Made by a program: the position numbers and the translations under genes. Below the pieces are notes generated by a model. The model did no database searches and was not told the origin of the DNA. It saw only the letters and a program-made list of their open reading frames with translations. 45,313 nucleotides of DNA, taken from the IMG/VR virus record IMGVR_UViG_3300031841_005713, positions 1 to 45,313 of that record; one strand, written 5' to 3'. The DNA comes from a virus. Positions 25,159 through 33,087 of this stretch are shown here, piece by piece (positions within the stretch are counted from its first letter, which is position 1; the number at the start of each line of letters is the position of its first letter).

Positions 25159-26132
25159 TAAACCACCTCCAGAAGATCTACAAGATACTTCTTGTCTGGT
25201 GGAACTAGATCATATTGTTTTTGAGTTATCTTTTCTTTTCTGTCCACTTTGTAGTTATACCCATATTCAGAGTGAATTCCATAGTTAATAATAAGAATGT
25301 TTCTGTGCTTATTTACTGGTTTCTCGCCTTTATGAAAGCCTGTTGTGTCCTCTATAATAACATCACCAAGATTACCATATATCGCTGCATTTTTAACAAA
25401 ATCTTTGTTGAATCGATCTAGCAGAGTGCTTTCAACATCATCGGCGTAAAAAGTAGCTGCTGAATCCCAAATCTGCTTTGATATTTCTGGGTTATGAGAT
25501 CCCCTTATGTAACAGTGCGGTCCGTCGCCGGGACCTACATCATTTAAATATATTAAAGCTTTTACAATTTTTGTTGAGGCGAGATCAATATGATATGTCT
25601 GGGTATTGTAGTTTGGTAGCTGATTAGCAAAATTCTTAACTAACTTAGCATATGTTATAGATGGAGCAACACCAAAATAGTCTTGAACTATCGATACTAG
25701 TCGATCATTTAAAGCTACATCTAAGATCTCAGGTATATTGACGAGAGGATTTCTAATTTGAATATTATCTGTTAAATGCTCATAGTTTTTATAACCACTA
25801 AGTATAAGGTCTTCATCCAATCTTTTGTTCTTATCATAGTCTTTATAAAAATCTTTTAAGTTGTCATCGTTCAAACCACTTAGGTCGCGACCGGCAGAAA
25901 CATTTTTTCCACTTTCAAAGAAAACTTCTGCTTTGTTCATGATTGTATTCAAGATTTCTTTGGACAAACCACCTTTGTTAATACACATGCCCTGTTCTTC
26001 TAACAATGAAATATATTTTGTATTATCAAATAGATGATTTTTTGATACGATGGCTTCTCGTGACTTATAGCTTTCACTATAAATCTTTGATAAAAAATCA
26101 TAATCAGTGACTTTTAAGTTTTCGGCGGTCAT
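25158..26132 (-). CDS. Phytanoyl-CoA dioxygenase (PhyH) family Fe(II)/2-oxoglutarate oxygenase
   Basis: This 324-residue enzyme has the PhyH iron facial triad and 2-oxoglutarate residue: YHIDLAS gives H181 and D183, GFHKGEKP gives H267, and KHRNIL gives R277. Other family phrases are LVKNFANQLPNYNTQTYH and GDGPHCYIRGSH. The family hydroxylates small molecules, lipids and natural-product intermediates, and members occur in secondary-metabolite and glycan clusters. Here it sits between an SDR and a GMD-like gene (2-nt gap, 1-nt overlap), with GGAG before its ATG, so a sugar or glycan intermediate is a plausible substrate. That is inference. The catalytic set looks intact. Confidence 0.88.
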   Translation of the reverse strand: MTAENLKVTDYDFLSKIYSESYKSREAIVSKNHLFDNTKYISLLEEQGMCINKGGLSKEILNTIMNKAEVFFESGKNVSAGRDLSGLNDDNLKDFYKDYDKNKRLDEDLILSGYKNYEHLTDNIQIRNPLVNIPEILDVALNDRLVSIVQDYFGVAPSITYAKLVKNFANQLPNYNTQTYHIDLASTKIVKALIYLNDVGPGDGPHCYIRGSHNPEISKQIWDSAATFYADDVESTLLDRFNKDFVKNAAIYGNLGDVIIEDTTGFHKGEKPVNKHRNILIINYGIHSEYGYNYKVDRKEKITQKQYDLVPPDKKYLVDLLEVV

Positions 26133-26134
26133 GA

Positions 26135-27166
26135 TTATTTCTCCGTTTTTGTAAAATAGTTGTTTCTTGTTTTATAAAGTTCTTTGTTGTTTAAAAACCA
26201 TTTAATTGTTTCTTTAAGCCCATCGTACAAAGAGGTTTGATTGTTGATGCCGTAAGATTTTGCTCTAGTGGTGTCCATAATCCTTTTTGCATCACCCTTT
26301 GGTTTGTTAGTGTCCCATGATATCTTTATATTTTCATCATAAATATTTCTAATTGTCTCAGCCAATTGTTTAATAGTTATACCATCTCCAGAACCTAAGT
26401 TAACAGGCTCTGTAATGCCCTCTTCAACCATTTTTATCATAGCTTTAGCAACATCACCTGCGTATACAAAATCACGAATGGGGGTGCCATCACCCCAACA
26501 GACCAATGGCGATTCCCCTCCAACTATTCTATTGATAAGAGAGGGAATAACCATAGCGTTTTCTGGGTCAAAGTTATCCCATTTGCCATAAACATTTGCT
26601 GGTCTTACAATGGATATGTTGTTTATACCATTTTGTATTGAATAAGCTTCAGCTTGTAATTCTCCGATTCTCTTTGCCCAACCTGGATGTTTGTCATTTT
26701 CAGAAGGAAAAGTTTTCCAAACGTCATCTTCCTTGAACACCTCGGCAGGATGATAAACACCAACCGAGCTTGTATATAGATACCATTTAACCTTTGCTCG
26801 CATGGCGGCTTCCATCATGTTTGTATTAAACATCAACATTGGTACCATAAACTTCGCTGGGTTTTCACGAGACATTTTAGGAGAACCTTTGATTCCGATT
26901 AAATTAAAAACATAATCTTGCTCTCTAACTGCCTCCACACAATTTTCAAACGATGTTAGATCGAGCTTCTTAAACTTAACACCTTTAGGCACTCCGACTG
27001 GCTCGTCTAAAGAAACAACCGTGACATTACAGTGTTTTTTTAACAACTCATCAACCAAGTAACGACCGATCATGCCAGTTCCGCCAGTAACTAAGACATT
27101 TTTTTTGTGTAAAGTGTTTTTAGAAGTAGACACTTTCACCCCCGTCTGCTGAAATTGAAGCACCAT
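26135..27166 (-). CDS. Extended SDR (GDP-fucose-synthase-like), catalytic Tyr replaced
   Basis: This NAD(P)-dependent sugar epimerase/dehydratase-like protein has GGTGMIG (about residues 28-34), SIVRPANVYGKWDNFDPENA and LVCWGDGTPIRDFVY, all typical of GDP-fucose-synthase relatives. At the usual YxxxK position it reads PGWAK (about 161-165), so the catalytic Tyr is absent while the Lys remains. The start is uncertain: the frame is open to a TTG at 27202; ATG 27166 has AAGGGG 12 nt upstream; GTG 27133 has GGGGGTG 3 nt upstream and would shorten the overlap with the preceding SDR to 14 nt. The fold call is firm. Substrate and even activity are open. Confidence 0.85.
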   Translation of the reverse strand: MVLQFQQTGVKVSTSKNTLHKKNVLVTGGTGMIGRYLVDELLKKHCNVTVVSLDEPVGVPKGVKFKKLDLTSFENCVEAVREQDYVFNLIGIKGSPKMSRENPAKFMVPMLMFNTNMMEAAMRAKVKWYLYTSSVGVYHPAEVFKEDDVWKTFPSENDKHPGWAKRIGELQAEAYSIQNGINNISIVRPANVYGKWDNFDPENAMVIPSLINRIVGGESPLVCWGDGTPIRDFVYAGDVAKAMIKMVEEGITEPVNLGSGDGITIKQLAETIRNIYDENIKISWDTNKPKGDAKRIMDTTRAKSYGINNQTSLYDGLKETIKWFLNNKELYKTRNNYFTKTEK

Positions 27167-27902
27167 TAATAAGGCTAGCCCCTTGAGAACATAAGAAGAC
27201 AACTACATTAGCTACCTCTTCTGGTGTTCCCATCGATCCTCTTGGAAAATTTGATTTTATAAAATTATTAAATTTAGTTGGATTATCTTTTTTCATGTCT
27301 TCCCACCCCGTGTTTGGTATCCATATGCCTCCTGGGGCGACTGTATTGAAAGTAATATTTGCTGAAGCATATTTTGAATTTATTGCCAAATTTTTCATCA
27401 GTGTTGTTTGTGCAGTTTTTGCAACATTAAACCATGGTCTGCCGCCTGCTTGTCTACCATATATTGATGTTATTGTAACAACTCGACCCCATTTGTTTTT
27501 TAACATATGTGGTAAAAACATTTTACTATATTTCATCGCAGAAGTTAAATTTTTATCAATCACCTCTCTCCACACAGTGTCGCTTGTTTCTAAAAAATCA
27601 GGGGAGCCCCAACGACCGCCGCCGCCGACATTATTGATAACAATATCTACACCACCCCATCTTTTTTTTATAGCATTTTCTACTTTGTTAAATGATTCTT
27701 TATCTAGCACATCTGCGGTCATACAAATTGTATCAACATTATATTTTGATAAAAATTGTTTTGCTTCCTCAACCCTCTCTGAAGTGCGACTAAAAACAGC
27801 CACATCAACACCCTCGCTGGCTAATTTTATAGCTATAGCTTTACCTATACCGTGAGTGCCACCACTAATTAAAGCCCGTTTACCTACTAAGTTTAAATTC
27901 AT
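27120..27902 (-). CDS. Classical short-chain dehydrogenase (FabG-like), Tyr to Phe at active site
   Basis: A 260-residue classical SDR with GGTHGIG at 14-20, DIVINNVGGGG at ~86-96, and the catalytic-serine region TITSIYG (S146). The family's YxxxK is FNVAK at 158-162, so the proton-donor Tyr is Phe. The C-terminal PEEVANVVVFL and ASISADGGE are canonical for the FabG-like group. It would normally oxidise or reduce a hydroxyl/keto group. With Phe in place of Tyr, activity is doubtful, or another residue serves. It starts with ATG 27902 preceded by AGGT and is followed by an overlapping extended SDR, so the two probably act in one pathway. Confidence 0.88.
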   Translation of the reverse strand: MNLNLVGKRALISGGTHGIGKAIAIKLASEGVDVAVFSRTSERVEEAKQFLSKYNVDTICMTADVLDKESFNKVENAIKKRWGGVDIVINNVGGGGRWGSPDFLETSDTVWREVIDKNLTSAMKYSKMFLPHMLKNKWGRVVTITSIYGRQAGGRPWFNVAKTAQTTLMKNLAINSKYASANITFNTVAPGGIWIPNTGWEDMKKDNPTKFNNFIKSNFPRGSMGTPEEVANVVVFLCSQGASLINGASISADGGESVYF

Positions 27903-27909
27903 TACTTAC

Positions 27910-28452
27910 CTACAATTTAGTACAAATCATCTTTGTATTGATTCTTGATTTCATAATATCTTTTGTAAATTCTTTTGTTTCGTACTTTTTTAACTGTTCA
28001 ACTTTATACCCATTCTCTGACATGTATTTTTCTATATCCATTTTATAATGTTTTGACGAAAAATTATTATTAAAAAGTATTTTTCCGCCAGGTAATATAT
28101 TCTTCATTGCCCACTTTAAACAATGCATTCTTAACTCAGGATGAGTTGCTGCTGATGCGACATCAATTTCACAAAAGGAAATTTTCATTTTTTTATTTAA
28201 ATTTTGACAATTCATAATTGTTATATTTGGATGATTTAGTGGATTAATTAAATCATATCCAACAACCCTGTCTTTTCCAAAGATATTACACATTTCTTCT
28301 AATGCAAGTCCCAAGGCACAGCCCATTTGGACAATATTTCCTTCACTTGGGATATCCAAATTTGGCAAAACATGTTTTGCAACTAAATATGAACAATAGT
28401 CATATCCATAGTTTTGCCACTCAAATAAATTATCTGTTTGTTTTTTTGCCAT
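27910..28452 (-). CDS. Class I SAM methyltransferase-like protein
   Basis: This 180-residue protein has a Rossmann methyltransferase outline. GNIVQMGCALGLALEEMCNI at 38-57 stands for motif I (a degenerate GxGxG), VVGYDLINP gives the acidic residue after beta 2, and ISFCEIDVASAATHPE and PGGKILFNNNFSS correspond to later motifs. It is shorter than many class I methyltransferases (about 200-250). It starts at the base directly after the stop of the 2OG-oxygenase gene and ends 7 nt before the SDR, inside the same unit. The likely role is methylation of a sugar or small molecule in the pathway. The degenerate motif I makes this a fold-level call only. Confidence 0.65.
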   Translation of the reverse strand: MAKKQTDNLFEWQNYGYDYCSYLVAKHVLPNLDIPSEGNIVQMGCALGLALEEMCNIFGKDRVVGYDLINPLNHPNITIMNCQNLNKKMKISFCEIDVASAATHPELRMHCLKWAMKNILPGGKILFNNNFSSKHYKMDIEKYMSENGYKVEQLKKYETKEFTKDIMKSRINTKMICTKL

Positions 28453-29139
28453 CTATAAAATAAACTCCTTATTTTTTAAATTATGTAAAGAATTTAAGTT
28501 TTCCACCCCAGTGATTTGTAATGTCCACTTATCCTCTATACCAGCATTACAAGATAAATGATACATACCATATTCCCATGTATATGTGTCTCCTTTTCTC
28601 CAATTTGACAAAACATTATTCCCAACTTGGACCATGTGACCCCAATTCCAATCCTCTAAAAAGACTAAATATCTTTTTACTTTTTTTATGTCTGTCACTG
28701 TTTTAGAGTCTCTTATCATTTTATATGTATCAAAATGCCATGGGACTATTTGTCCAGGTCTTTGCCTTATCATAGCAATAGAGTAGTTTTCTAAACCCGA
28801 CATATTAGCCATTTTATGACAAAAGTCTGGAAATGTGTGTTTATTGGTGCTTGTTATTTGATGCCTACGAGTATTGTGTTCGGTATATCCTGCTGACAGA
28901 TATAGGTGTTTTCCCCAACTTAAATTAAACTCATCTAGTGGTTTGCTAGCATCTTCAGGATATAAATCTACAGCATGACCTTCAGATACTTGCTCTGTGG
29001 CATATTTAAAATCTTTAAAATCGCCTATAAATCGACCAACATATTGGCAATCTTTTGATTGTTTTTGCGGATCATAATGCCAATCTTTCATTGATTTTTT
29101 ATATTCCAATTGACTTCTTTGTTTAAATTTTTCAAACAC
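28453..29139 (-). CDS. Fe(II)/2-oxoglutarate oxygenase-like (aspartyl-hydroxylase type)
   Basis: This 228-residue protein is likely a double-stranded beta-helix oxygenase. GQIVPWHFDTYKM gives HxD (H135, D137), GMYHLSCNAGIEDKWTLQIT gives the distal His (H194), and VKRYLVFLEDWNWGHMVQVG is a typical central strand pair. The pattern recalls aspartyl/asparaginyl hydroxylase-like proteins (JBP-type core). It starts with GTG 29139, supported by the ribosome site GGAGAGG 7 nt upstream, and overlaps the aminotransferase stop by 8 nt. It is the second oxygenase of this cluster, about 2.3 kb upstream of PhyH. The substrate is unknown. Confidence 0.75.
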   Translation of the reverse strand: MFEKFKQRSQLEYKKSMKDWHYDPQKQSKDCQYVGRFIGDFKDFKYATEQVSEGHAVDLYPEDASKPLDEFNLSWGKHLYLSAGYTEHNTRRHQITSTNKHTFPDFCHKMANMSGLENYSIAMIRQRPGQIVPWHFDTYKMIRDSKTVTDIKKVKRYLVFLEDWNWGHMVQVGNNVLSNWRKGDTYTWEYGMYHLSCNAGIEDKWTLQITGVENLNSLHNLKNKEFIL

Positions 29140-30070
29140 CTTTATACCTCTCCTCTAGCGGAGTACCATTAGATACTAAAGGCATATCTCCCAATAGACC
29201 AGAGATTGTAACTCTTCTCCAATCTGTGCCTCTTTGAAAGTCTAAAAACCTCTCATCATTTTTATCTGCCAAACCAAAAGATATACAGTCGGTTGGTGTC
29301 AAACCATATTGTCGACATACTTCAATTTGCTTTTCTCTGTACTTATTTTGGATATAGTCTGGTGGAAAATTATTACATATAGAATTACCCACAATGCACC
29401 CCATTGTAGACACCTGTCCTAAACTATTAAAAACATCTACTGGATCATCATTAAAGTCTTTTTTGCACCTCATGCCAATTCTTATTTTTTCAGTTCCGTA
29501 AAATCCCTTGCTCATGCTAAAGGCAACACCTTTAATGCACTTTCGGTCTAAATTAAAATTTATGTTTCGTGCCATAACATAATATGCACAATCAATAAAC
29601 ACTGGAACATTTAATAAATCACATTTGTTTAAAACTTCTTCTAGCTTTGGGTGTATTGAACCATAATCGCTAAAAGGGACCGATACTATAAAAGCATCCC
29701 CTTCTCTAATCTTATCGTCTTCAATATAAGCCCATCCACGATAATTATTTCGCCAAGTTAGCCAGTGATAAGCGAATTCTCCTTTAAAACATCTCATTCT
29801 TCTATTCTTATTTTCAGCATAAAAAAAGTCAAATGCTTGAGTTGATCCATGAACATAACTTAATTTATTATATTTTTCTATACCATGAAGTTTGTTAAGT
29901 TTGCTTTCTTGAATCCACTCAAAAAATTTACATAAAAATTCACTTTGAATTGTACGGTCAAAAAGTCTCTCTGGATCATGTGATTTTTTTATAAATTCAA
30001 AAGCAACCGAATCAGGCACTGGTCTAGAGCCTTTTTGAAGCATCGATATGTCCCGTATTAATTTTGTCAT
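29132..30070 (-). CDS. PLP-dependent aminotransferase-like protein (fold type I)
   Basis: The 312-residue protein shows the fold-type-I markers. YVHGSTQAFDFFY at ~72-84 is the phosphate-binding turn, VFIDCAYYVMA contains D160 that contacts the pyridine nitrogen, and SMSKGFYGTEKIRIG holds the Schiff-base lysine K188 and an Arg near 197. It is shorter than class I/II aminotransferases (about 370-420), mostly at the N- and C-terminal small domain, so the substrate pocket may be unusual. It is the first gene after the 71-nt gap that holds a good promoter candidate, and is followed by oxygenase, methyltransferase and SDR genes. Role: making an amino sugar or an amino-acid-like building block (inference). 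Confidence 0.75.
   Translation of the reverse strand: MTKLIRDISMLQKGSRPVPDSVAFEFIKKSHDPERLFDRTIQSEFLCKFFEWIQESKLNKLHGIEKYNKLSYVHGSTQAFDFFYAENKNRRMRCFKGEFAYHWLTWRNNYRGWAYIEDDKIREGDAFIVSVPFSDYGSIHPKLEEVLNKCDLLNVPVFIDCAYYVMARNINFNLDRKCIKGVAFSMSKGFYGTEKIRIGMRCKKDFNDDPVDVFNSLGQVSTMGCIVGNSICNNFPPDYIQNKYREKQIEVCRQYGLTPTDCISFGLADKNDERFLDFQRGTDWRRVTISGLLGDMPLVSNGTPLEERYKGV
29147..29153 (-). promoter_or_regulatory. Ribosome-binding site for a GTG start
   Basis: GGAGAGG lies 7 nt before GTG 29139 of the aspartyl-hydroxylase-like gene, inside the 3' end of the aminotransferase gene. It supports the rare start and tight coupling of the two genes. Confidence 0.65.
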
Positions 30071-30108
30071 TTTTTACCTATGTTATTGTGAGTGGTCTTA
30101 GAACTAAA

Positions 30109-30137
30109 AGTATATCATGTTAACTGTTATTTATTAA
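30109..30137 (-). promoter_or_regulatory. Sigma70-like promoter candidate inside the sugar cluster
   Basis: On the minus strand TTAATA (-35, 4 of 6 to consensus) at 30137-30132 and TATACT (-10, 5 of 6) at 30114-30109 are separated by exactly 17 nt. It lies in the largest intergenic gap of the window (30071-30141). Initiation near 30102 would leave a leader of about 30 nt with a TAGG ribosome site before the ATG at 30070. It would drive the aminotransferase-to-gmd unit independently of upstream genes. Confidence 0.5.
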
Positions 30138-30141
30138 GCAA

Positions 30142-31080
30142 CTAAGAATAAATAAACTTCTTAACTTTTACAAAAATAGAATCCTCGTCTATTCCTGCAA
30201 TATGATGTAATTTTTCTCTATCAACATGATAATCAAAATAAAATTTATTCTCTAAAGAAATTGATAGTGCTTTATTTATGTGACCTGCTTCCTTCAATAT
30301 AGAAAATATTTTTTCTCCTAAGCCACCACTTTTAATATTTTCCTCTACAATAATAACATTTTTATTTTGAGACAATTTTACGATTTCATTAATTGGTAGT
30401 GGTTTAATTTTATAAATGTCTACATGATCTACAAAAATATTTTCTTTCTTTAATTTTTTTACAACATTATGAACTTTTTGAGTCATATAGCCACTAGAAA
30501 AAATTATAGTATCATTTTTTGATGTTTGAAGCTTTTTGTATCCAATATTAATATCATCATTAGAATTATATAACCTTGGCAATTTTCCCTTTTCTAGCCT
30601 AAAATATTTGGGACCAACTTTTGTATACGATAATTCTGCTAATTTTTTTGTATTAATATCATCTGTTACATTATAAATTTTAATATTTGGTAAATTTATC
30701 ATAGCTGATAAATCTTGTATACCATGGTGTGTTGGTCCATCAGTGCTGTATGTAAAGCCAGCACCGGTTCCAATTATATTGACATCTAAATTCATGGCAC
30801 ACAAATCAATGTTAATTTGCTCTAGAACTCTCAAAGTAATAAAATTATTTATTGCATAGACATACACTTTTTTACCGCATTTAGCTAGCCCAGCAGCGAT
30901 ACTTATCAAGGATTGTTCCGCGATCCCAACATTTATATACTGTTCAGGGAAATCTGTCTCTATCTTTTTTAATCCAAAATTACCTTGGTCGGCAGTCAAT
31001 ATCATTACATTTTTATCTACAGAAACATAGTCATATAACTGATTGAAAAAGGCATCTCTTATATCAGTTAGATTTTGCAT
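30142..31080 (-). CDS. Transketolase C-terminal subunit (pyrimidine-binding half)
   Basis: This is the 312-residue half of a split transketolase. It carries the pyrimidine-binding domain with the catalytic Glu in INVGIAEQSLISIAAGLAKC (E55) and TDGPTHHGIQDLSAM, then the transketolase C-terminal domain (NVIIVEENIKSGGLGEKIF). With its partner it would move two-carbon ketol units between sugar phosphates using thiamine diphosphate. It overlaps the N-terminal subunit gene by 17 nt with GAGGT before its ATG. Split transketolases are known in archaea and many bacterial glycan and natural-product clusters. In this cluster it could feed sedoheptulose-7-phosphate to the heptose genes (inference). Confidence 0.92.
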   Translation of the reverse strand: MQNLTDIRDAFFNQLYDYVSVDKNVMILTADQGNFGLKKIETDFPEQYINVGIAEQSLISIAAGLAKCGKKVYVYAINNFITLRVLEQINIDLCAMNLDVNIIGTGAGFTYSTDGPTHHGIQDLSAMINLPNIKIYNVTDDINTKKLAELSYTKVGPKYFRLEKGKLPRLYNSNDDINIGYKKLQTSKNDTIIFSSGYMTQKVHNVVKKLKKENIFVDHVDIYKIKPLPINEIVKLSQNKNVIIVEENIKSGGLGEKIFSILKEAGHINKALSISLENKFYFDYHVDREKLHHIAGIDEDSIFVKVKKFIYS

Positions 31081-31882
31081 TTTCTACCTCATTTAAAGCA
31101 ATTGCTAATGACTCATCGTCGATTGCGCCGTGGTGATAACTGCTTTTATTTTCCATAAAACTAACACCCTTTCCCTTTATAGTGTTTGCTATTATGATTG
31201 TTGGTTTTGATGGGTGCAAATCATTAAATGATCTTATCAAATGCTCAAAATTATGCCCATCGATTTCTATAACGTTCCAACCAAACGCTTCTAACCTTTT
31301 ATCAAGAGGATCAAGTGGATGGATTAACTCTGTGTCTCCGTGTATACACAACCTATTACGATCTATAATCGCTACTAGATTGTTTAGTCTCATTTTTGGA
31401 GCCAAACTCATAGATTCCCAGATCGAACCCTCGGCACATTCACCATCTCCTAAAACAACATATGTAAAATAATCTTTTTTATTTAGTTTAGCAGCGAGAG
31501 CAAAGCCAATTGCTATGCCAAGTCCATGACCTAGAGATCCTGAAATAAAATCTACACCGGGGATATGATGATCGGGGTGTTCGCCTAGAATACTGCCCAA
31601 ATTCATCTTAAAAAGTTCAGAGTCGCTAAAAAATCCTAGATCGCTAAGAATTACATATTGGGAAATACATGCATGTCCCTTACTTAAAATAAATCTGTCG
31701 CGGTCAGGATCATCGACGGAATCAGGTGATGTCTTTATAAAGCCACCATAATATAAAACACACAATATATCTAAACATGAAAAGGCACCTCCGATGTGAC
31801 CCTTACCAATCGAGTTGATTATTTTTAAAATCTTTTTTCGGTGTTGTTTTGATTTGCCTTTTATTTGTTTGATATTTAGCAT
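31064..31882 (-). CDS. Transketolase N-terminal subunit (diphosphate-binding half)
   Basis: The 272-residue N-terminal subunit has GHIGGAFSCLDILCVLYYGG (H29 region), RFILSKGHACISQY, and the thiamine-diphosphate/Mg motif GDGECAEGSIWE at 145-156 with the matching Asn in AIIDRNRLCIHGDTE. SGSLGHGLGIAIGFALAAK is also typical. Catalytic histidines appear intact. No Shine-Dalgarno is obvious before ATG 31882, and it follows the E1-beta-like gene by 8 nt. With the next gene it makes a full transketolase. Being translated in order N then C with overlap supports a stoichiometric complex. Confidence 0.92.
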   Translation of the reverse strand: MLNIKQIKGKSKQHRKKILKIINSIGKGHIGGAFSCLDILCVLYYGGFIKTSPDSVDDPDRDRFILSKGHACISQYVILSDLGFFSDSELFKMNLGSILGEHPDHHIPGVDFISGSLGHGLGIAIGFALAAKLNKKDYFTYVVLGDGECAEGSIWESMSLAPKMRLNNLVAIIDRNRLCIHGDTELIHPLDPLDKRLEAFGWNVIEIDGHNFEHLIRSFNDLHPSKPTIIIANTIKGKGVSFMENKSSYHHGAIDDESLAIALNEVENAKSN

Positions 31883-31890
31883 TGTTGATA

Positions 31891-32424
31891 TTATTGGTTG
31901 TAGTATTCGCCATATTCAATTATGAGCGTTGATTTTGAGTCCTCTCTTTCTAGAGCTTTTTTATATGCCGATTCAATATCTTCCTTTTTTTCCAATAAAA
32001 CGACCTCCACATTATCTAACAAGTGCCTAAATGCCTCTGTATGGTCTTGTGTGTGCTGTAAACCTCCGTTTAGTGGAGTCTTGGCTCCGATCGATGTTCT
32101 TATAATTACACGAGGGGTAAACGCACCTCTAGTCATTTCTTCCATTTTATCTAAATGATTTACTAACTGATTGATCGCAAGAAGCAAAAAATCAAAGCGA
32201 GGATAACATGTCACAGGCACATAACCGTCCATCGCCAATCCAATAGATAGTCCCATCTGAGCCTCTTCAAATACTGGAGTCTCTATCTTTCTATCATTAG
32301 AGATTGTCTTTAGTGTGTTATAAATTGAATTTCCACTGTAACTTACAGATTGTCCAATAAAAACTACTCTTGGATCCTCCGCAAGATATTCCATGGATTT
32401 AACCAAATGATCTACATACTTCAT
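31891..32424 (-). CDS. 2-oxoacid dehydrogenase E1-beta-like subunit, minimal
   Basis: This 177-residue protein corresponds to the pyrimidine-binding domain of E1 beta (pyruvate or acetoin dehydrogenase type). ETPVFEEAQMGLSIGLAMDG at 48-67 contains the catalytic Glu (E53). PVTCYPRFDFLLLAINQLVN and TPLNGGLQHTQDHTEAFRHL (His-rich loop) follow. The C-terminal transketolase-C domain present in normal E1 beta (about 325 residues) is missing, so this is a minimal version. AAGGAA stands before the ATG. It lies 11 nt after its E1-alpha-like partner. No E2 or lipoyl gene is visible, so a decarboxylase or C-C ligase role is more likely than acyl-CoA formation. Confidence 0.82.
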   Translation of the reverse strand: MKYVDHLVKSMEYLAEDPRVVFIGQSVSYSGNSIYNTLKTISNDRKIETPVFEEAQMGLSIGLAMDGYVPVTCYPRFDFLLLAINQLVNHLDKMEEMTRGAFTPRVIIRTSIGAKTPLNGGLQHTQDHTEAFRHLLDNVEVVLLEKKEDIESAYKKALEREDSKSTLIIEYGEYYNQ

Positions 32425-32435
32425 TTATACTTTCC

Positions 32436-33077
32436 TTAAAATAAAATCCACTGACCTGTTCCGTGATGTGGATATCCTCTTTCATAAGAGTAATAAAAAA
32501 CATCTTCAGGTGGGTTAGTCTTTTCACCATTCCAAGTTTCATCTGTTGGGGTGTTTGTGCTCATATTATTGTCTTCAACAACAAATTCTATTGGAAGATT
32601 GTGTCTTCTAGAATATTTATGAACCTCATGAAAAATGCCCGTTTCAAAAGTCATATCCCCAACAAAAACCCAGACTTTTTTTCCAGTATTTTTCATTTTT
32701 TGTGCTTTTGCGACACCCATCGCTATTGGAAGAATACCACCGACAATTGAAGAGGTGTATAATTTTGGAGCTTTACAGTAAACACTCATGCTCTTCCCAG
32801 CAGTAATCAATTCCCATAAATGGTCCTCTGGTACACCGTGTAGCAAGGCATGGTAATGGTTGCGCCAAGATGAAAATACCCAATCATTGGGATTAATAAA
32901 CTTAAAAATTTCGATCAACTCTTCTTCGTTTCCCTTGGACATGTGCACTGGACCGGTGATCGTAGCTTTCTCGTATTCTTCCTTAACACGAAGCTCAAAA
33001 TTTATTAGGTCTTCGGCTGATAGATTAACATCGTAAGTTTTTTCGTTCTTAAATTTTTCTGGTATATGGAGTTTCAT
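32436..33077 (-). CDS. 2-oxoacid dehydrogenase E1-alpha-like subunit, minimal
   Basis: A 213-residue thiamine-diphosphate-binding protein. KVWVFVGDMTFETGIFHEV and VEDNNMSTNTPTDETW make the GDx(~27)NN cofactor motif (GDM at 140-142, NN at 170-171), and ATITGPVHMSKGNEEELIEI and WRNHYHALLHGVPE are E1-alpha-like. The Asp and Asn that bind Mg are kept although GDG is GDM. It is well below the usual ~330 residues. I chose ATG 33077: an upstream extension starts with TTG at 33107, while this ATG has AAGGA 5 nt upstream, overlapping the previous stop. It pairs with the next gene. Confidence 0.82.
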   Translation of the reverse strand: MKLHIPEKFKNEKTYDVNLSAEDLINFELRVKEEYEKATITGPVHMSKGNEEELIEIFKFINPNDWVFSSWRNHYHALLHGVPEDHLWELITAGKSMSVYCKAPKLYTSSIVGGILPIAMGVAKAQKMKNTGKKVWVFVGDMTFETGIFHEVHKYSRRHNLPIEFVVEDNNMSTNTPTDETWNGEKTNPPEDVFYYSYERGYPHHGTGQWILF

Positions 33078-33082
33078 TTTGT

Positions 33083-33087
33083 TCCTT
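33083..33087 (-). promoter_or_regulatory. Ribosome-binding site deciding the E1-alpha-like start
   Basis: AAGGA on the minus strand lies 5 nt before ATG 33077 and overlaps the TAA of the upstream SDR. It favours this start over the TTG at 33107, which has no such site. Confidence 0.7.

Noticed and set aside
27295-27855. Plus-strand frame of 186 codons opposite the classical SDR
   Set aside because: The opposite strand encodes a clear SDR with full cofactor motifs; the frame has no domain signature.
25158-28452. Phosphonate pathway (because of decarboxylase-like E1 genes and PhyH nearby)
   Set aside because: No phosphoenolpyruvate mutase or other phosphonate-specific gene is recognisable in the window.
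32424-32436. Possible fusion or frameshift between E1-alpha-like and E1-beta-like genes, because both are short
   Set aside because: The 11-nt gap contains a stop, an AAGGAA ribosome site and a clean ATG, so they are two genes; shortness is shared by both and looks genuine.
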